A stretch of 64,000 nt of DNA from contig CM065323.1 in the NCBI GenBank assembly GCA_033032175.1, forward strand, positions 5,270,001 through 5,334,000. Direction: 5' to 3'. Numbering within the stretch: the first letter of the stretch is position 1; the number at the start of each line of letters is the position of its first letter. Below the pieces are notes generated by a model. The model was not told where the DNA came from and ran no database searches. It saw nothing but the letters and a program-made list of their open reading frames with translations. The stretch comes from Saturnia japonica. Taxonomy: Eukaryota > Arthropoda > Insecta > Lepidoptera > Saturniidae. Shown here in pieces: positions 58,801 to 64,000 of this stretch. A program made the translations under genes and the position numbers.

Positions 58801-59973
58801 CGTCCGCGACTTCGTTCGCTTTAATTACAATATTAAATATTTTTAAACTTGCTTATATCGTACACGGTTAATATTGTTTCCTATCATTAAAATATTTTTT
58901 AGAATTGGACAACTTGCTCCAGAGACAACCCCTTACAAATATATATTTGTACCTAATGTTTATACTTGTCTTGTTTTTTATGTTTATACAATCAACTAAG
59001 ATACCCACACTTATATATAATATGTATATACAAATATATATTATTCGTTTATTTATATTATATATTTATTTTATTTATATTATATATGATCAAACGAGTG
59101 AAGGAACTGCGAATGAAGACAAGCATAATGGAATCTACTTACAGGGAAAAAACCCATCTATGTGTTTTCTATCAAAATTCCTGAACCGTCCTCAACATGA
59201 GCATCGTAACTCAGCATATGCAATTTGTAAGGGACACCAATAAGAGATTTTTTTACACATGATAAACACACAACCTGCATACAGTACATAATATGCCGTC
59301 TTGTTCTAAAATAAAAATTAACCGCAAATGACAAGTAAAATCATTTATAATGAAATTTCACGTTATATTATGTGGGCTCCATCTGTCCGCACTTAGACTC
59401 TTGCTAGATCCAATGTGCTTAGATATGTATGGAACGGATATTTCTTATCCAGAGTTACCATGAGATTTCATAGAAACAAAGATTTTTGAGAACGTAATCA
59501 TGTTTCCCGTTGTGTCTAATAATCTTAGATACAGTTGTGATATTACTTTTGTGTGTGACTATTTTCATATAGTACATATTTATAATGATATGTTAGTGAC
59601 AGCAACGTGTGAGTAAAATAGTTGATTAACCCTAAAATGATCTAATATGTTGTCAGGGCTATAGGTACTACTTAATTAGGAATCAAAAGGTCGTGTGTCA
59701 TTGTCTAAACTAAATATTCTTATTACCATCTGGGGTCTATGTAACATCTATATATGTATATTATATATGCAAAAGTACATTTGTTTGAAGTACATTTGTC
59801 TATGGATCACGCTTAAACGGTTGGAGGAATTGTGATTAAATTTTGGCATAAAAGTTGATTATGCATCTTCTATTAATATATATCTATGTATATCCATCTT
59901 TATATATAAAAATCTTGTGTGCGTCTGTTAGTGATTCTGTAACTTCTGAACTACCTGACAGATTGTAGTACTC

Positions 59974-60285
59974 TTATTCGCGTAATAAATTTGTTTTATG
60001 GAGACAATGGTTTATGGGTACAATAGGTAGCGCTATCGTCGGACCATAATCTACCGGAAAGTCCAGAACATTGTTCGCCGGTCCAGCTATACTAAGCTGG
60101 ATATAAAAATGGATGTTCGTGTATAATTGATAAACTCCAGAACCATTCGCCCGGTAACTGTGAAAATTGATAGATCTAAGCGTATTTCCAATGCTATTCC
60201 TAAACGTGATAGGTGGCGCTATGCTCGAATTATTGACTACTGAAATGGGTAAAACGCCATCTGCGGGACCAGCTAGCACTTTATA
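59974..60285 (-). repeat. Repeat with weak internal duplication
   Basis: On the minus strand two blocks about 185 bp apart both begin agctgg-ccg/cccgc and contain -atagcgc-acctat-. They translate to related strings (AGPADGVLPISV...SSIAPPI and AGPANNVLDFPV...PTIALPI). The open frame is therefore likely a by-product of a duplicated repeat unit rather than a gene. Confidence 0.35.
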
Positions 60286-61989
60286 ATTCTCTCAATGGCA
60301 TCAATAAATATTACTCTTTTCTTGGTTAAGAGATGTGACATATTTATATAAACAAGCGGTCGCCCAATGCTCGAAATTCGGCAAACGTCCTTTCGATCAT
60401 AGACTATTATTTGATTTATATTTAGAGTGTGAATGAAAACAATGAATACTATTGTTAAAACATCCCTTTTTTATTACAATTTCTTCTATACCTCGAGAAC
60501 ATCATTGTATTTAAAATACGTGCGCAAATCTGCCGCGTAATTGTTCGCCAAACCGAGAAAGGTGTAATGACCTCCGCGGAACTGCAGTAATTACGTAACT
60601 GAAGTAAGTACTAAATAATTTCGATGTATATTGCATAAAAGTATCGGAAAACTACTGAAATACGTCTTTATAGTGTTCTAGAAGTGCTAAGACTGTACAA
60701 GACATGAGATGAAGTTCAGAGTGTACTCTCGGATCGTGGCAGATACAACCAGGCTACGTTGTAAGTCCCCCTACTGCTCCTTTCTAAGTCTTTCCAGTCG
60801 TCTCATCCTCTTGGCTGTGTTTAGCTTGAATTCTAGCGTCCTACGAACAGATGACTGAAATAGCTAGCTTACTCTGATAAACGGCCAGTACCGTCCAACT
60901 ATACTATATCAATCACTAGCTGTCAATTTTCACTAAGTGTCAATGTCAATATTTTGGAGTGTAGTATCCCCAGTATTATTTAATTTAATTTTATGTATTC
61001 GTAACATATATTTAAATTTTAGCTTTCTACACTCCTTCTCCATATAAACTTTATCCATGCCAAATCCACCCAGGAGCCATACGAGCGATGTGCTTAAAAG
61101 AGTCTAAAGCCATTCTCTTCAAATAATAATATATTATTTATTTAAATTAATGACTGAACGCATAGTTATTATTAACGTGTTCTCTTTACGTCAATTATTC
61201 TAAATTTTGAATGAAACCGTTGCCGCAGAGGTAGCTCCATATTCCCAATAAACTATTAAATACATACCAAGAATCCATTTTCAACTTGTCAGATTATTCA
61301 AGTTTCCCAAGAATCCACTCTCAAAGCGTCGTATCTAGGTTACACTTTAGTTGAAATCAACGGATACCATTAAACATTGAATAATTAATTTCTTCATATT
61401 ATTTTCAGTGTTATTAATAAGATTTTTTTTTCCATTATGGCATGTATGGGACGTGAGAGAAAACCGAAAATGAACAAATAATAATCATGATTGTATGCCG
61501 AATTCCACACAGTTTTTAAAAACAGGGATGTTATGGAAATAAATCCTCAATCGTATTTCCTATCCCGTATAAATGTTTTGAATACTTTTCCTTTTTATGT
61601 ATTCCAATTTCAATATTAAAATATGATTAAAAGATTATTGTACATGTGCTAGACGTCTCATGAAGCGTCACTTTTTTAAAAATGTGAATTATTATTTTAA
61701 TATATAATTATAATATAATATTTTTTTATGTTAATTTTAAATATGTTTACCGACTAAACGTTCATATAAGTAGCTTACGAGCCACAATTGAAAATCAACG
61801 TTGCAGCACCTACTGCTTGTGGCCGAAGGGGGTAGACAAGACCTCTATCCTATATGAGATTGTTTTTTTTTATTATTGCTTTCCTTCTATCTTAGACCTC
61901 TTATCCCCTGTCGTAGTGAGAGTCCCCTTATTCAGATTTTTAGTGAGTGGCGATCTGTTTTGAGTGATTGGTGTGTCTTTTTGAGTGTG

Positions 61990-62110
61990 AGTCTGAGATC
62001 GGTTAAAGATAAACTGTTATTCTTGAAGACTTTTTTAACAAGCCCGCTGAAGCTTTAAAAGCCGTCTGAGGCTCCAGGGCCTATGGCTAACAGTATAATC
62101 AGAAAAAAAA
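61990..62110 (+). repeat. Repeat family C, 3' part
   Basis: The blocks aagcccgctgaagctttaaa, gccgtctgaggctcc and ggctaacagtataatcag match the ends of the copies at 1795 and 5570. Confidence 0.5.
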
Positions 62111-63231
62111 ATATTTTCACCAAGTAGTCCACTGGCATATTGTCATAGTTTTTATATTGCTTGAAAATGGAGTGGCGTTGTGTTAATTTTTTGCATCCTT
62201 GATCTTGGACGATTAGTCACGGCTTACAGTAATAGTTGTACGGCCAATTATTTGGCGCAGCAAGTCTTATCTTGAATGTGTATTTTGTATCCCTGTATTA
62301 TATACACGTCTGACTGTTGTATGTAGGGGTTGTAGACAGGGACTGGTTGTTATTTTATCAAATAATTATTGTTATCATTTATATTTTAAACCTAATAACT
62401 TAACTGAAATGAATGCCTGTATTGTAATAATAATGTGATAAATTAATGTAACATGTTACAAGGACTCTTAACCAAAAATCAAATGGAGAAAAAACAAATT
62501 GAAAGGTTGTTCATGTATTTTTTTCTCATTATTAATTTAGCGTACTATAAATGGTATTGAGCGACCGTTAAATTTTAATGTTATACATTCTTTTTGCTTT
62601 TACGTAGTGGACACTTAAAAATAGACATTAAAAAAACATAAAGTACATGATTTCTGCTGAACTTAATTAAATTAAATCAATAAAATTTAAAGAAGAAAAA
62701 AATGTCTTGTGTTCTATTTATATTTCTTAATATGTGGCATTAGAAAAACTTTTATAATAATTACATTAACTTGTTTTCACGGTCAAAAAAAACGTTTTTT
62801 TTAAGGGCACCCTACTGTGCAGTCTCTACCACCTTTATAAAGAAACTGATATATATATTATATCTTAAACGAATATTCACTTTATAAAGCCTTAAACATT
62901 CACATACGTAGTTGCTCGTGCACGTTATTATGTAAATTTTGTAGTAAAGGTACTATCGGCTTATAATACAAGCGATCTTTGCAGTTAATACGATTTACAT
63001 CGCCGGCTGATAGACCAAGTTTCTGGAATACCATGAATCAATTAAGGAGATTTCCCTAGGCTTCAATCTCTCCAGCTAGGTAATTAATATCGTAGTAAAC
63101 ATAATGTTCGGATTGTATCAATATTATGAATTTCATATTAAAAGCAAGGAAAACTTGATAGTTTTGTTATTTATAAGGGCACAATACAACGTTTAAATTT
63201 AAATGTATATTTCTTTCAATATCTATACTAA

Positions 63232-63490
63232 TATACTAGCAGTGCCTCACGGTTTCACCCGTGTAGGTAATTTTTATACTTGGTGTAAAACTATCGTCAT
63301 TTTTATGAGGAATAAATTATTTTTTCAAATTATAATATAGTACGTCTTACTTTTTGATACTGTAGCTTTATATTTGTGAAATAATTTTTAAAATTGGACC
63401 AGTAGTCTTTGAGTTTATCCATTACAAACAAAAGAAAAATCAAATCTTTCCTCTTTATAATATTGTTATAGATAACGAGGAATGATATAA
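63232..63490 (+). repeat. Interspersed repeat related to 28219-28350
   Basis: It starts near ctagcagtgcctcacggttt (hcacccgtg-type start also seen near 41875). The blocks gatactgtagctttata, gagtttatccattacaaac and aaatctttcctctttataat are shared with 28260-28345. Confidence 0.5.
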
Positions 63491-63559
63491 TTTTGTGAGT
63501 CTGTTGTTATGTGGATCGATTATTGAAGTTTAATTATTGATGTAGGCTATATAAGTTCA

Positions 63560-63715
63560 CGCTATGATTGTAAGGAGTGGAGCAGTAGTCATTAACATCA
63601 AGCAATCTGGAAAGGCACACGGCGGCGCGGTGCAGCGGTGCGGCGCGGCATTCCGGCGTGCTGAAGAGTTTATCGAATAAATTTAGAACGGGTGAAACCG
63701 TTGAACACAGCTAGC
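63560..63715 (+). repeat. Repeat family F copy with GC-rich core
   Basis: It follows the block order of 55068-55235. Its middle (about 63620-63660) is a run of ggcgcggtgcagcgg-like words. Confidence 0.5.
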
Positions 63716-64000
63716 TTAACTTTAAAGCAGTGTGTGTTTCTACTTATATGTATATAAGTTTAATACTGTATTTTAGCATTTTTTTAAATGTCGACCAATA
63801 GATTTGGAAATAAATCTTATGATGCAATTTGATCGAAATTTGCATAACTTCGCTTCAGTGGACAGGCAGCCTAATTCGTGCTCAAATAAAACTTTAAGCT
63901 AATTACTTGGGCCCTAAATGTTTGAACATTTTAACAATTTTTTTAACAAAAAACAAAACGTATGTAATTGTCTGATTTAATTGGTCGTGATTATATGCCA

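Larger units (their letters stand above)
49226..64000 (-). other. 5' intron or flank of the synaptotagmin gene
   Basis: The exon at 49072-49225 begins inside a codon, so at least one more coding exon lies to the right. I could not identify it in 49226-64000. The region contains SINEs, LINE relics and MITE-like repeats (listed separately). Unannotated stretches (about 50120-51160, 55860-57050, 57300-59740, 60300-61980, 62110-63230) are AT-rich with no supportable gene. Confidence 0.55.

Noticed and set aside
58905..59243. 112-codon frame rich in Ile, Tyr, Leu and Phe that looks like membrane segments.
   Set aside because: It is driven by TA-repeat composition, has no family resemblance, and overlaps a second similar frame. 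Judged chance.
1..64000. CRISPR arrays, operons, rRNA genes or a complete second host gene.
   Set aside because: No regularly spaced repeats, no rRNA-like sequence, and no other set of exons with consistent splice phases was found on either strand.

Overview
The window looks like nuclear DNA of a lepidopteran (moth or butterfly). It is AT-rich, has spliced exons with GT/AG borders, and is packed with interspersed repeats of lepidopteran style, including tRNA-headed SINEs, mariners, a BEL/Pao LTR retrotransposon, 3' ends of non-LTR elements and MITEs. There are no prokaryotic features and no CRISPR array.

Only one host gene can be supported: a synaptotagmin on the minus strand. Four small exons (49072-49225, 47960-48101, 39541-39684, 9447-9569) have canonical splice sites and compatible phases (2 nt/1 nt, 0, 0). 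They encode a transmembrane anchor, a juxtamembrane linker, and the start of the C2A domain. The first coding exon and the rest of C2A and C2B were not found; the latter must lie left of position 1. Everything else is intron or 5' flank of this gene, at least 40 kb long.

The roughly 30-kb intron between the 39541 and 9447 exons is a nest of transposons. (i) A BEL/Pao element (10995-16361, minus) has 197-bp LTRs differing at one base and 5-bp target duplications, but broken gag-pol frames. Between its gag and protease regions lies a chimeric piece: 69 nt of LTR end fused to a 39-nt copy of the 3' half of tRNA-Tyr. tRNA-Tyr is the same tRNA its primer-binding site matches. (ii) A cecropia-type mariner (24183-27230) is split by a 1.75-kb insertion. 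(iii) Part of that composite plus about 1 kb of flank is duplicated in direct orientation (25552-28218 and 31469-36705). (iv) The second copy is interrupted by two mariners sharing one TA: an apparently intact DD41D (rosa-like) element with a 359-aa transposase and perfect 32-bp TIRs, and a frameshifted DD34D mariner.

The flanks (1-9446, 39685-47959, 49226-64000) hold scattered copies of two tRNA-derived SINE families (called A and B here), fragments of non-LTR elements, MITE-like inverted repeats and AT-rich sequence with no recognisable genes. Repeat family names A to F are local labels only.
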